From Haloferacaceae archaeon (lineage in GTDB: Archaea; Halobacteriota; Halobacteria; Halobacteriales; Haloferacaceae), in NCBI GenBank assembly GCA_018609965.1, contig JAHENP010000352.1:1-13651 (forward strand): a stretch of DNA of 13,651 bases, read 5' to 3'. Position numbers and translations under genes: made by a program. The notes beneath the pieces are model-generated. The model saw only the letters and a program-made list of their open reading frames with translations, was not told the origin of the DNA and ran no database searches. Positions within the stretch are counted from its first letter, which is position 1; each line of letters opens with the position of its first letter. Below, piece by piece: positions 1 through 5,991 of this stretch.

Positions 1-10
1 CTGCCAGCGG

Positions 11-32
11 TTCGAAAGGGGTTCTTTCGAAC
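11..32. repeat. Perfect inverted repeat near window start
   Basis: Arms TTCGAAAG (11-18) and CTTTCGAA (24-31) are perfect reverse complements around a 5-nt loop; G10 and C32 can extend the stem to 9 bp. It lies in the gene-free stretch before the cyclophilin gene. It could be a hairpin of a decayed mobile element or an intergenic terminator. The GGTTCGAA string recalls a tRNA T-loop, but no tRNA can be folded around it. Confidence 0.5.
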
Positions 33-69
33 GTAGCTTGGGCTGAATCCGATATTATCCGTTTCGTTG

Positions 70-88
70 GGCGGCTGAGCCGCCTCAG
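70..88. repeat. Two overlapping, mutually exclusive small palindromes
   Basis: GGCGGC (70-75) and GCCGCC (79-84) form one stem with a TGA loop. CTGAG (75-79) and CTCAG (84-88) form another, with a CCGC loop. The two stems share bases and cannot form together. They lie 82 bases before a much stronger hairpin at 170-189. One reading is a palindrome-rich end of an IS200/IS605-derived non-autonomous element. Confidence 0.45.
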
Positions 89-115
89 TCCAGTCATACG
101 TACGGACTCAATGTG

Positions 116-122
116 TATAAAA
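116..122 (+). promoter_or_regulatory. TATA-like box in the intergenic palindrome cluster
   Basis: TATAAAA is the clearest archaeal TATA-like heptamer in the first 370 bases. A start about 25 nt downstream would begin a transcript near 143-147 that runs into the hairpin at 170-189. No open reading frame starts there, so if it is used the product would be a short non-coding RNA. This is inference from position only. Confidence 0.3.
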
Positions 123-160
123 CTCCCGTTAGCAGAAACGAAGATACGTTCCCAGGTTGT

Positions 161-198
161 CGGATTCATCCCACCCGTAAACGGGTGGGCTTTCTCCT
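161..198 (+). mobile_element. Hairpin resembling the right end of an IS200/IS605 (IS1341-type) element
   Basis: CCCACCCG (170-177) and CGGGTGGG (182-189) form a perfect 8-bp stem with a TAAA loop. It is preceded by GGATTCAT and followed by a pyrimidine run, CTTTCTCC. From memory, this layout (ATTC before, GC-rich stem, CTTTCTCC after) resembles right ends of haloarchaeal and bacterial TnpB-only elements, where the guide RNA (omegaRNA) scaffold also lies. No tnpA or tnpB reading frame is present, so this would be a remnant, the edge of an element lying left of the window, or a small palindrome-associated element. The similarity is recalled, not computed. Confidence 0.4.
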
Positions 199-373
199 TG
201 TCGCTGCTGTAAGCTCGATGCGGCCGTGGTGTCGGTGTGAGTGCGCGGTCGCCGGGCGCACGAAGTCGGTGTGAGCACACGCCCGAGGAGCGACGACCGT
301 TCTGGAGCGGTCCCGAGGAAGCTGTCGGAGAGAGCCGAAGCGACTAACGGGCTGGCCCGCCGAGTCGGAGTCG
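199..373. other. Intergenic stretch upstream of the cyclophilin gene
   Basis: No supported gene on either strand. The 11-mer GTCGGTGTGAG occurs twice (231-241 and 265-275). A weak TATA-like CGACTAACGG at 341-350 is centred about 29 nt before the ATG at 374 and could be the leaderless promoter of the cyclophilin gene. Confidence 0.4.
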
Positions 374-919
374 ATGAGCAACCCCGAGGTAACTTTCGAG
401 ACGACACACGGCACGTTCACTGCCGAGCTGTTCGCAGACCGAGCACCACAGACGGTGGAGAACTTCCTAGGGCTGGCCAGACACGACCCAGCCGCAGACG
501 CGGCGCCGGCGCCGGACACCAACACCTGGGAGGACCCGGAGAGCGGCGAGATCCGCGGTGACTCGTTGTACGAGGGGATCAAGTTCCACCGGATCATCGA
601 CGACTTCATGATCCAGGGTGGGGACCCGACCGGCACCGGACGGGGCGGCCCGGGCTACCAGTTCGACGACGAGTTCCACGACGAGTTGACACACGACGGC
701 GCCGGTGTGCTCAGCATGGCCAACTCCGGTCCGGACACGAACGGCTCGCAGTTCTTCGTCACACTGGACGCGCAACCCCACCTCGACGGCAAACACGCCG
801 TCTTCGGTGAGGTCGTCGACGGGATGGACACTGTCGAGGAGATCGGGAACGTCCAGACCGACCGCAACGACGCTCCACGCGACCCCGTCGAGGTCGAGTC
901 GGTGCGCGTCGAGGAGTGA
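374..919 (+). CDS. Cyclophilin-type peptidyl-prolyl cis-trans isomerase
   Basis: A 181-residue, single-domain cyclophilin that should speed cis/trans isomerisation of Xaa-Pro bonds during protein folding. There is no signal peptide, so it is cytoplasmic. The signature [15 protein letters not shown] spans residues 71-85, with the catalytic Arg at R73, followed by F78 and Q81. SQFFVTL lies at 125-131 and LDGKHAVFG at 137-145. The position of the cyclosporin-contacting Trp (human CypA W121) is His136, as in many cyclosporin-insensitive prokaryotic members. Residues 38-63 form an acidic, proline-rich insertion between the first strand/helix unit and the core. The ATG at 374 is preceded by a weak TATA-like element at the right distance and by no Shine-Dalgarno sequence. 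The family assignment is very safe; which protein it folds is not known. Confidence 0.95.
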   Translation: MSNPEVTFETTHGTFTAELFADRAPQTVENFLGLARHDPAADAAPAPDTNTWEDPESGEIRGDSLYEGIKFHRIIDDFMIQGGDPTGTGRGGPGYQFDDEFHDELTHDGAGVLSMANSGPDTNGSQFFVTLDAQPHLDGKHAVFGEVVDGMDTVEEIGNVQTDRNDAPRDPVEVESVRVEE

Positions 920-969
920 CGGCGCCGCGTATCGCGAGGCGGTCGCGTCGGTGATATTTCGACCCGACA

Positions 970-999
970 CCGAAAAAACCAGTCGCGCGGTAGTTTCTT
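970..999 (+). promoter_or_regulatory. Possible promoter of the HemAT transducer gene
   Basis: The 111-bp gap after the cyclophilin gene has two A/T-rich patches upstream of the ATG at 1031: CCGAAAAAACC (970-980) and TAGTTTCTT (991-999). Either could act as TATA box and give a short leader of about 10-28 nt. No Shine-Dalgarno sequence precedes the ATG. The choice between the two is unresolved. Confidence 0.3.
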
Positions 1000-1030
1000 C
1001 CGTCCGTAGAGAATCGTTGCGACCACTGCC

Positions 1031-2791
1031 ATGGTAGACGACACGAAGATCACGGACACGGACAGACAGGGGGTCGACGGGGCGGCGTTGGCAGACGACA
1101 TCGGGATCGACGAGGCGGAGATCGCGTGGCGGAAGTCGTTCACGCAGTTCGACGAGGCCGACGCCGACCGGTTGGCGGGGATGGCAGAGACGTTCGACGA
1201 GATCGCCGACGACGTGGCCGAGGAGTTCTACGACCACCTCGAATCCTTCGAAGAGGGTCAGTCGATCCTCGACAGTTCGACGAAAGGCGGCGGGCCGTTG
1301 CGCGCCTCACAGGCGGCGTACCTCCGGGATCTCGGCGGTGGGGAGTACGGAGAGGCGTACTTTGCCAACCGGGCGCGGATCGGCCGAATCCACGACATGC
1401 TCGAGATGGGGCCGCGGTTCTACCTCGGTGGGTACTCCGTCTACTACCGCGGGATACTCGACGCGATTGCCGAGGACGTTCTCGACGAGGTGACGGCCCG
1501 GACAGACGGCGGGGAGACGGCCAGTGAGGACGGGTCAGCCGTGGGTGGCGACGGGCCAGACGGGGAGAGCCTGTCCGGCAGCGACGACGAGAGCGTGTCC
1601 GGAGGCGACGAACCGGACCACGGGAGCGTGTCCGACGGTGACACAACGGCGGAGATACCCGATCTGAGTGAGGGGACACACGGGACGACCGAGGACGGAG
1701 AGGGGGCGACCGGAGAGGAAGATGGGGTGACGGAGGAAGAACACGACGAAACGACAGTCGCCGCCCGCGACGAGGTGGTTCGCGAGGCGGTCGACGAGGT
1801 CGTCGACCGGACGATGTCGGCGTTGAAGCTGATGTTGCTCGACCAACAGGTGGTGATGGACACATACATCGACTCCTACAACGAGGAAGCCGAGGCAGAA
1901 CGGGAGCGTGCACAGTCGTTGGCCCGCAGCGTCTCGGAGGATGTCGAACAACCGGTAGACGATCTGCGGAGCAACGCCGACGAGGTCGCACAGGAGGCCG
2001 AGGCGATCGAGGCGGACGCCGACGACGCAGTCGAGTCGATGGAGAGCGTCTCCGACGAGGTCGCCGAGCTGAGCGCGACCGTCGAGGAGGTGGCGTCGAC
2101 GACCGCCTCCGTCGCGTCGACGAGTGAGCGCGCCGCGGAGTTGGCAGAGGAGGGGAGCGAGGCGGCCGACGGGGCACTCGAAACGATGTCCGACATCGAG
2201 GCGTCGACGGAGACAGTCTCGGCGGATGTCGAACGGCTCGCCGACCGGATCGAGGAGATCGACGCGGTGGTCGACGTGATCGACGACATCGCGGACCAGA
2301 CGAATCTGTTGGCACTGAACGCCTCGATCGAGGCCGCTCGGGCGGGCGAGGCCGGCGACGGGTTCGCGGTGGTCGCAGACGAGGTGAAGAACCTCGCCGA
2401 GGAGTCACAACAACAGGCGGCCAGGATCGAGGAGACGGTCGCGGAGGTGCGGTCGGACGCCGCCGAGACGGTCGCGAGTCTCGACGAGACGAACGAACGG
2501 GTCGAGGAGGGGGTCCAGGAGGTGGAACGAGCACTGGAGACGCTCACCCAGATCGACGACGCCACCGAGGAGGCCGCCGCCGGGGTCGCGGAGGTGTCCC
2601 GCGCGACGGACGACCAGGCGGCCTCGACGGAGGAGGTCGCCTCCATCGTCGAGCAGGCGACCGACACGGTCGGGTCGGTGTCGGAGGGTGTCCGCCGGCT
2701 CGCGGCCGCCAACGCCGAGCAACGCGACCGGATCGAGACCGTCTCCGAGTCGGTGAACCGGCTCACGGAGACCGGCGCCTCGACCGGGTGA
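1031..2791 (+). CDS. hemAT: Globin-coupled aerotaxis transducer (HemAT type)
   Basis: A 586-residue soluble chemotaxis transducer. A heme globin sensor binds O2 and passes the signal through a methyl-accepting coiled coil to CheW/CheA. The globin domain starts near residue 25. The motif RIGRIH gives the predicted proximal heme ligand His121, followed by GPRFYLGGYSVYY (helix G). The last globin helix, ending in LLDQQVVMDTYIDSY, is at about 269-283. Residues about 155-245 separate these two helices with a low-complexity Asp/Glu/Gly/Ser/Thr-rich insertion. A coiled coil follows, and the conserved signalling tip (DDIADQTNLLALNASIEAAR) lies at 418-437. No transmembrane segment or HAMP domain is visible, as expected for HemAT. 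Glu-Glu and Gln-Glu pairs in the flanking helices are candidate methylation sites. The stop codon is the first element of a tandem-repeat array. Confidence 0.93.
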   Translation: MVDDTKITDTDRQGVDGAALADDIGIDEAEIAWRKSFTQFDEADADRLAGMAETFDEIADDVAEEFYDHLESFEEGQSILDSSTKGGGPLRASQAAYLRDLGGGEYGEAYFANRARIGRIHDMLEMGPRFYLGGYSVYYRGILDAIAEDVLDEVTARTDGGETASEDGSAVGGDGPDGESLSGSDDESVSGGDEPDHGSVSDGDTTAEIPDLSEGTHGTTEDGEGATGEEDGVTEEEHDETTVAARDEVVREAVDEVVDRTMSALKLMLLDQQVVMDTYIDSYNEEAEAERERAQSLARSVSEDVEQPVDDLRSNADEVAQEAEAIEADADDAVESMESVSDEVAELSATVEEVASTTASVASTSERAAELAEEGSEAADGALETMSDIEASTETVSADVERLADRIEEIDAVVDVIDDIADQTNLLALNASIEAARAGEAGDGFAVVADEVKNLAEESQQQAARIEETVAEVRSDAAETVASLDETNERVEEGVQEVERALETLTQIDDATEEAAAGVAEVSRATDDQAASTEEVASIVEQATDTVGSVSEGVRRLAAANAEQRDRIETVSESVNRLTETGASTG

Positions 2792-2877
2792 CCGAGAGGT
2801 GAGTGATCGAGAGGTGGACGACCGAGAGGTGGGTGACCGAGAGGTGAGTGATCGGGAGGCGGACGACGGTCACTCGT
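2788..2877. repeat. 15-bp tandem repeat array starting at the transducer stop codon
   Basis: Five units of 15 bp (consensus GTGACCGAGAGGTGR, with substitutions) run from 2788 to 2862, and a sixth degenerate unit ends near 2877. Units 1-3 and 4-6 also form a 45-bp higher-order period: GTGACC..., GTGATC..., ACGAC... in the same order twice. The TGA stop of the transducer (2789-2791) is inside the first unit. The array fills about half of the gap before thymidylate kinase. No protein-coding role is evident. Confidence 0.85.
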
Positions 2878-2910
2878 CGCCGGCGCCACGCGCCGCGGCG
2901 ACCCACAACC

Positions 2911-2918
2911 GCTTAACC
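2911..2918 (+). promoter_or_regulatory. Leaderless promoter (TATA-like box) of tmk
   Basis: GCTTAACC is centred about 27-28 nt before the ATG at 2942, the spacing expected if transcription starts at or just before the start codon. There is no Shine-Dalgarno sequence. Confidence 0.5.
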
Positions 2919-2941
2919 GCGGCCGTCGAACACGCAGAGAG

Positions 2942-3541
2942 ATGCTGATCACGCTCGAAGGACTCGACGGGAGCGGGAAAACGACGGTGTGGGAGGCGCT
3001 CCAGGACAGCTACCCGGACGCGGTGTTCACCCGCGAGCCGACGGAGTCGTGGTACGGGGAAGCCGTGAACCGTTCGCTGACGGACGACGACGCCGACCCG
3101 TTGGCGGAGTTGTTCCTGTACACGGCCGACCACGCGGCACACCTCTCGGACGTAATCGAGCCGGCGTTGGCGGACGACCGGCTCGTGATCTCCGACCGGT
3201 ACACGGACTCCCGGTACGCCTACCAGGCGGCGAGTCTTGCCGAGACGGAGCTCGACCGCCCGTTAGAGTACGTCCAGGGAATCCACCGCGCGTTCACCCG
3301 CGAGCCGGACGCAACGTTGTATCTGGAACTGGACCCGGAGACGGCCGCCGAGCGCGCGGGGGCGGACAACAAGTTCGAACGGGCGGGGTTCCTGTCGGCG
3401 GTGGCGAGCAACTACCGCCGACTCCGGGAGGCGGAGCCGGAACGGTTCGTCGAGGTGGACGCGACCGCCGCCCCGGAGACAGTGATCGAACGGGTCGAAC
3501 AGCTGGTGACGGAGCTGAGCGGGCGGACACCAGGGCGGTGA
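2942..3541 (+). CDS. tmk: Thymidylate (dTMP) kinase
   Basis: A 199-residue cytoplasmic nucleoside monophosphate kinase. It converts dTMP plus ATP to dTDP, the step before dTTP in DNA precursor synthesis. The N-terminus reads [15 protein letters not shown], a clear P-loop at residues 7-15. TREPTE (30-35) matches the substrate-binding region, and the DR motif with its following Tyr-rich stretch ([13 protein letters not shown]) lies at about 83-95. Length fits the family. A TATA-like box sits about 27 nt upstream, supporting this start and leaderless transcription. It converges with the minus-strand genes; only 13 bp separate its stop from the end of the small reading frame at 3555. Nothing appears degraded. 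Confidence 0.94.
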   Translation: MLITLEGLDGSGKTTVWEALQDSYPDAVFTREPTESWYGEAVNRSLTDDDADPLAELFLYTADHAAHLSDVIEPALADDRLVISDRYTDSRYAYQAASLAETELDRPLEYVQGIHRAFTREPDATLYLELDPETAAERAGADNKFERAGFLSAVASNYRRLREAEPERFVEVDATAAPETVIERVEQLVTELSGRTPGR

Positions 3542-3554
3542 GTCGGGGGCAGCT

Positions 3555-3788
3555 TTAATTCGAGGCGGCGACAGCAGACGGACGATAGCACGCGTAGGGG
3601 GGACCGTCGTCGGACTGTTTGACGCCGTCTTCCGGCCGTCGCGGCTGGTCGCCACACAGATCGGTCGGGGGCGCCAGTCGGTGGCCGCAACGCTCCGACA
3701 GCTGTACGTGCTCGGGGTCGTCTACCTGGTCAAAGCTGAACGACGTGGTCGCCGAACAAGTGAGTCGGGCCGCCGGGCGTGGCCACAC
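3555..3788 (-). CDS. Possible small Cys/His-containing protein
   Basis: Unrecognised reading frame of about 77 residues if the GTG at 3788 is the start; an upstream GTG in the same frame at 3800 is also possible. Near the N-terminus is LTCSATTSF, then the acidic stretch FDQVDDPEHVQLSE. CGHRLAPPTDLCGD and PYACYR follow, giving Cys-Gly-His, Leu-Cys-Gly and a late Cys that loosely recall a zinc ribbon, although the usual paired CxxC knuckles are missing. Acidic composition and codon choice resemble a real haloarchaeal gene. It would lie 73 bp downstream of the CAAC membrane protein gene, possibly in the same transcript. The opposite strand also has an open frame here, so coding is not proven. 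It could be a decayed zinc-finger gene. Confidence 0.3.
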   Translation of the reverse strand: MWPRPAARLTCSATTSFSFDQVDDPEHVQLSERCGHRLAPPTDLCGDQPRRPEDGVKQSDDGPPYACYRPSAVAASN

Positions 3789-3861
3789 GGACGGCACCCG
3801 ACGCAAGACGGGCCGGTCGGCAACACCCGATCCAAGCGAATCACCCGACGGCACCCACCGC

Positions 3862-4458
3862 TCAGACGTCGACCGGACAGCCGGCCACCCGGCCGCCGCG
3901 CATCCCGTCGGCCAGCCAGTAGATCGACAACAAGAGCACGACCAGCGCACCGAGCGCGAACTCCAACCCGTCCAACGGCAGGAAGAGGAGCGAGGAGCCG
4001 ACACCCAGCAGCGAGGCCACGCCCAGCAACACCGCCGAGCCACACGCCGCACAGCCGGCACCGAGCGTGCCGAGAACGACACCTGCGAGACTCGTCCCGC
4101 CGGTCTGGAGCGAGAGCCCGTGTTCACGGAGGTGGTAGACGGCCATCGACACGTCCACACCCGACAACGCCGCGACGACGAGGAGCAACACACCCTGTGC
4201 CGTGCCGAAGGAAGTGCCGACGAACGGGTACAACTCCAAGAGCACCCGCAGCCGGTTGGCCAGTGGGAGCGACCCGCCGACGACGACACTGGACACCAAC
4301 GGCACGTTCAACGACGCGACGAACAGGGTGAGCGCGGCGACGGTCGCGACGACCGCCACGACGGCGTACGTCGGCACCGAGAGAACGAGCCGCGCGGTCC
4401 GGGCCATCAACCGCCAGTCACTACGACCGGTCGGGAGCCGAGCGAGTCCGCGGGCCAT
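3862..4458 (-). CDS. Polytopic membrane protein with a CAAC motif, paired with the DsbA-like lipoprotein
   Basis: A 198-residue hydrophobic protein with about five or six membrane segments (near residues 25-50, 50-66, 78-100, 122-145, 143-162 and 166-183). The most notable feature is GAGCAACGSAV, with C136 and C139 in or at the edge of a hydrophobic segment; a third Cys, C194, lies near the C-terminus. I do not recognise the family with certainty. Its ATG directly follows the stop of the DsbA-like gene with no spacer, so the two are probably co-translated. The CxxC pair and this coupling suggest electron or disulfide exchange with the lipoprotein, analogous to but not clearly homologous with DsbB, VKOR or CcdA partners. 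An alternative is a small-molecule permease. Confidence 0.7.
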   Translation of the reverse strand: MARGLARLPTGRSDWRLMARTARLVLSVPTYAVVAVVATVAALTLFVASLNVPLVSSVVVGGSLPLANRLRVLLELYPFVGTSFGTAQGVLLLVVAALSGVDVSMAVYHLREHGLSLQTGGTSLAGVVLGTLGAGCAACGSAVLLGVASLLGVGSSLLFLPLDGLEFALGALVVLLLSIYWLADGMRGGRVAGCPVDV

Positions 4459-5178
4459 CTACGCCTCCCCGAGCGTGTTCGCGATCAGGTCGTAGCTCAC
4501 GCTCCCGTTGGCGGTGGTGACGAACCCCCCGTCTCGGAAGAGAGCGACCGCCGGGGTCGTCCGGCCGACACCGCCGGCCTCGGCGGCGTCGAGGTCCGTC
4601 TGGACCGCGTCGTCGTACGTCTTGTTCTCGGCGTCGGCGACGACGGCCGTCTCGTCGACGCCGGTGCCCGCGAGAAACGACTCCGTCAGCCGGGAGACGG
4701 TGTCGACCGACAGCCGGCTCTGGTTCCGGTAGTAGTAGTCGAGCAACCCCCAGAACGCCGACTCGTCGCGGGCGAACGTCGCCTCCAACGCCTGTGTCGC
4801 CGGCCCGCCCCACGCGTAGACAACCGGGTAGTTCCGGAAGACGAACGCCGCCTTCCCGGGCTCGACCAGCTTGTCGCGCACCTCCGGGACGACCTGGCTG
4901 TGGAACGCACCACACCGGGGACAGGAGGGGTCCTCGAAGGCGACGATCAGGTGGCCGTCCAACCCGCCGTACCGCGGCTGTGCCGCCAGTTCCGTCGCAA
5001 TCGGGTGATCGGGGAGGCTCACCGCCCCGCCCGACGTGTCGGCGGTCGACGCCGGCGACTCGGTCTCGGTCGGCTCACCCCCCGAGTCGGCACCCATCGA
5101 TGTGCTTCCACCGTCGCCACCCAGACAGCCGGCGAGCCCGGCGGTGCCGAGAGCGGCGAGCAGACGACGCCTGTTCAC
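4459..5178 (-). CDS. DsbA-like thiol-disulfide oxidoreductase, predicted lipoprotein
   Basis: A 239-residue thioredoxin-fold protein, probably exported and lipid-anchored on the outer face of the membrane. The N-terminus has NRRRLL, then a hydrophobic run, then the lipobox LAGC with Cys18 as the lipidation site; the Arg run is compatible with Tat export. Residues 20-55 form a flexible Gly/Ser/Thr/Glu linker. The active site is C86-P-R-C89 in FEDPSCPRCGAFH, and TTPAV (207-211) supplies the cis-Pro. The fold resembles the DSBA/DsbG-type Thioredoxin_4 group. I choose the GTG at 5178 because it gives a clean signal peptide and has a TATA-like box 25-30 nt upstream; an upstream extension to 5286 would run through repeats. 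It likely forms or rearranges disulfides with the abutting CAAC membrane protein. Confidence 0.88.
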   Translation of the reverse strand: MNRRRLLAALGTAGLAGCLGGDGGSTSMGADSGGEPTETESPASTADTSGGAVSLPDHPIATELAAQPRYGGLDGHLIVAFEDPSCPRCGAFHSQVVPEVRDKLVEPGKAAFVFRNYPVVYAWGGPATQALEATFARDESAFWGLLDYYYRNQSRLSVDTVSRLTESFLAGTGVDETAVVADAENKTYDDAVQTDLDAAEAGGVGRTTPAVALFRDGGFVTTANGSVSYDLIANTLGEA

Positions 5179-5202
5179 ACACCGATTTTCACCTGACTCG
5201 TG

Positions 5203-5208
5203 ACTAAA
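5203..5208 (-). promoter_or_regulatory. Leaderless promoter of the DsbA-like gene
   Basis: Minus-strand TTTAGT (plus ACTAAA) lies about 25-30 nt before the GTG at 5178. This position supports the internal GTG as the true start and places transcription initiation after the repeat array. Confidence 0.45.
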
Positions 5209-5246
5209 CGTTCGGCGGTGTCGCGTTGGTCGGACACAACCGCTGG

Positions 5247-5302
5247 GTGTCGGCTCACGCTCCCCGGGTCGTTCGTGTCGGCTCACGCTCCCCGGGTCGT
5301 TC
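5247..5302. repeat. Tandem duplication of a 28-bp unit
   Basis: Two identical 28-bp copies, 5247-5274 and 5275-5302, each starting GTGTCGGCTCACGC. They abut the 30-bp repeats that follow, so the whole gap between the acetyltransferase and the DsbA-like promoter is repetitive. No reading frame is supported. Confidence 0.9.
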
Positions 5303-5389
5303 GTGTCGACTGTCGGTCACCCACTCTCGTTGTCGTCGACTGTCGGTCACCCACTCTCGTTGTCGTCGACTGTTGGTCACCCCGTCTCG
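5300..5389. repeat. Three 30-bp tandem repeats containing the acetyltransferase stop codon
   Basis: On the minus strand three 30-bp units run 5389-5360, 5359-5330 and 5329-5300. Each begins CGAGA and contains GGGTGACC (or GGGGTGACC in the first). The first unit includes the real TGA stop (5377-5379) of the acetyltransferase; the later two carry the same TGA outside the gene. Units 1 and 2 share TCGACGACAA at their ends. The core resembles the array at 2788-2877. Confidence 0.85.
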
Positions 5390-5916
5390 TGTGGGTCGGC
5401 GTCGAACGCCTCGGCGAACAGCCCGAACCGCCGGAGATCACGGTAGGCGCCGTCGACGAACAACTCCCGGTGGTGACACCCCTCCTCGGTGAACCCCAGC
5501 GTGTCGAGCACCGCGAGCGAGCCGTCGTTGCCGGCGACGACGTGTGCGACGAGTTTCCGCAGGGCTCGCTCCCGGAACGCGTGTGCACAGAGCAGTCGCG
5601 CGGCCTCGGTGGCGTACCCCTGTCGGCGCTCGTCGGGGGCGATCCAGTAGCCCAGTTCGGCGATCCCGGCCCGTGGCCGTTCCTCGAACAGGAAGACCAG
5701 TCCGACTGGCCGTTCCGCGACACACGCGAGGAGCGTTACCCCGTCTTCGGCCGACTCGCGGTAGTCGACCACGTCAGCGCCGGTCATCGGGTCGTACTCC
5801 CCGTTCGGCCGTCTGATCGACGGATCGTTCCGGTGGCGGGCGAGGAAGTCGTCGTCTTCTGGCTCGACCGTCCGGAGTGTCACCGTGTCACCGCCGTAAA
5901 ACGCGTGTCCGGGCAC
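5377..5916 (-). CDS. GNAT-family N-acetyltransferase (RimJ/RimL-like)
   Basis: A 179-residue single-domain acetyltransferase that would move an acetyl group from acetyl-CoA to an amine, perhaps a protein N-terminus or a small metabolite. The N-terminal strand TVTLRTVEPEDDDFLARHRND is typical of the RimJ/RimL subgroup. AELGYWIAPDERRQGYATEA at 86-105 holds the acetyl-CoA pyrophosphate loop (R98-Q99-G100-Y101-A102). N130 precedes the helix ending in LDTLGFTEEG, the usual Asn-containing motif. The start is GTG at 5916. It lies 75 bp downstream of the dedA stop and lacks a strong promoter of its own (AAGCTT near 5944-5949 is weak), so it may be read from the dedA transcript. The substrate cannot be inferred. 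The stop codon sits inside a repeat array. Confidence 0.88.
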   Translation of the reverse strand: MPGHAFYGGDTVTLRTVEPEDDDFLARHRNDPSIRRPNGEYDPMTGADVVDYRESAEDGVTLLACVAERPVGLVFLFEERPRAGIAELGYWIAPDERRQGYATEAARLLCAHAFRERALRKLVAHVVAGNDGSLAVLDTLGFTEEGCHHRELFVDGAYRDLRRFGLFAEAFDADPHETG

Positions 5917-5991
5917 ACCCGCCGGTCTCGTCGTGTCGTCCTGAAGCTTGTGCCCGCCGACGGCGTGTGCTCGCGACCGCCTGGCCCGCGA

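Noticed and set aside
9..32. tRNA gene or tRNA fragment suggested by GGTTCGAA
   Set aside because: The string is part of a simple hairpin; no acceptor, anticodon or D arm can be paired around it within the window.
1140..2534. 464-residue minus-strand frame inside the transducer gene
   Set aside because: Extremely Arg/Pro/Ser-rich translation, typical of the complement of Asp/Glu/Ala-rich coding DNA.
3600..3780. Plus-strand small protein (VGLFDAVFRPSRLVATQIG and downstream)
   Set aside because: No ATG, and its only in-frame GTG lies mid-sequence. The opposite-strand frame has more haloarchaeal composition, so I list that one at low confidence instead.
3619..5196. Long plus-strand reading frame opposite the redox genes
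   Set aside because: Its sequence is Arg/Gln/Pro-rich without any recognisable domain, and the opposite strand encodes a clear lipoprotein and a membrane protein. It is a GC-driven shadow.
5247..5389. CRISPR array
   Set aside because: The 28- and 30-bp units are directly adjacent with no unique spacers, so they are tandem duplications.
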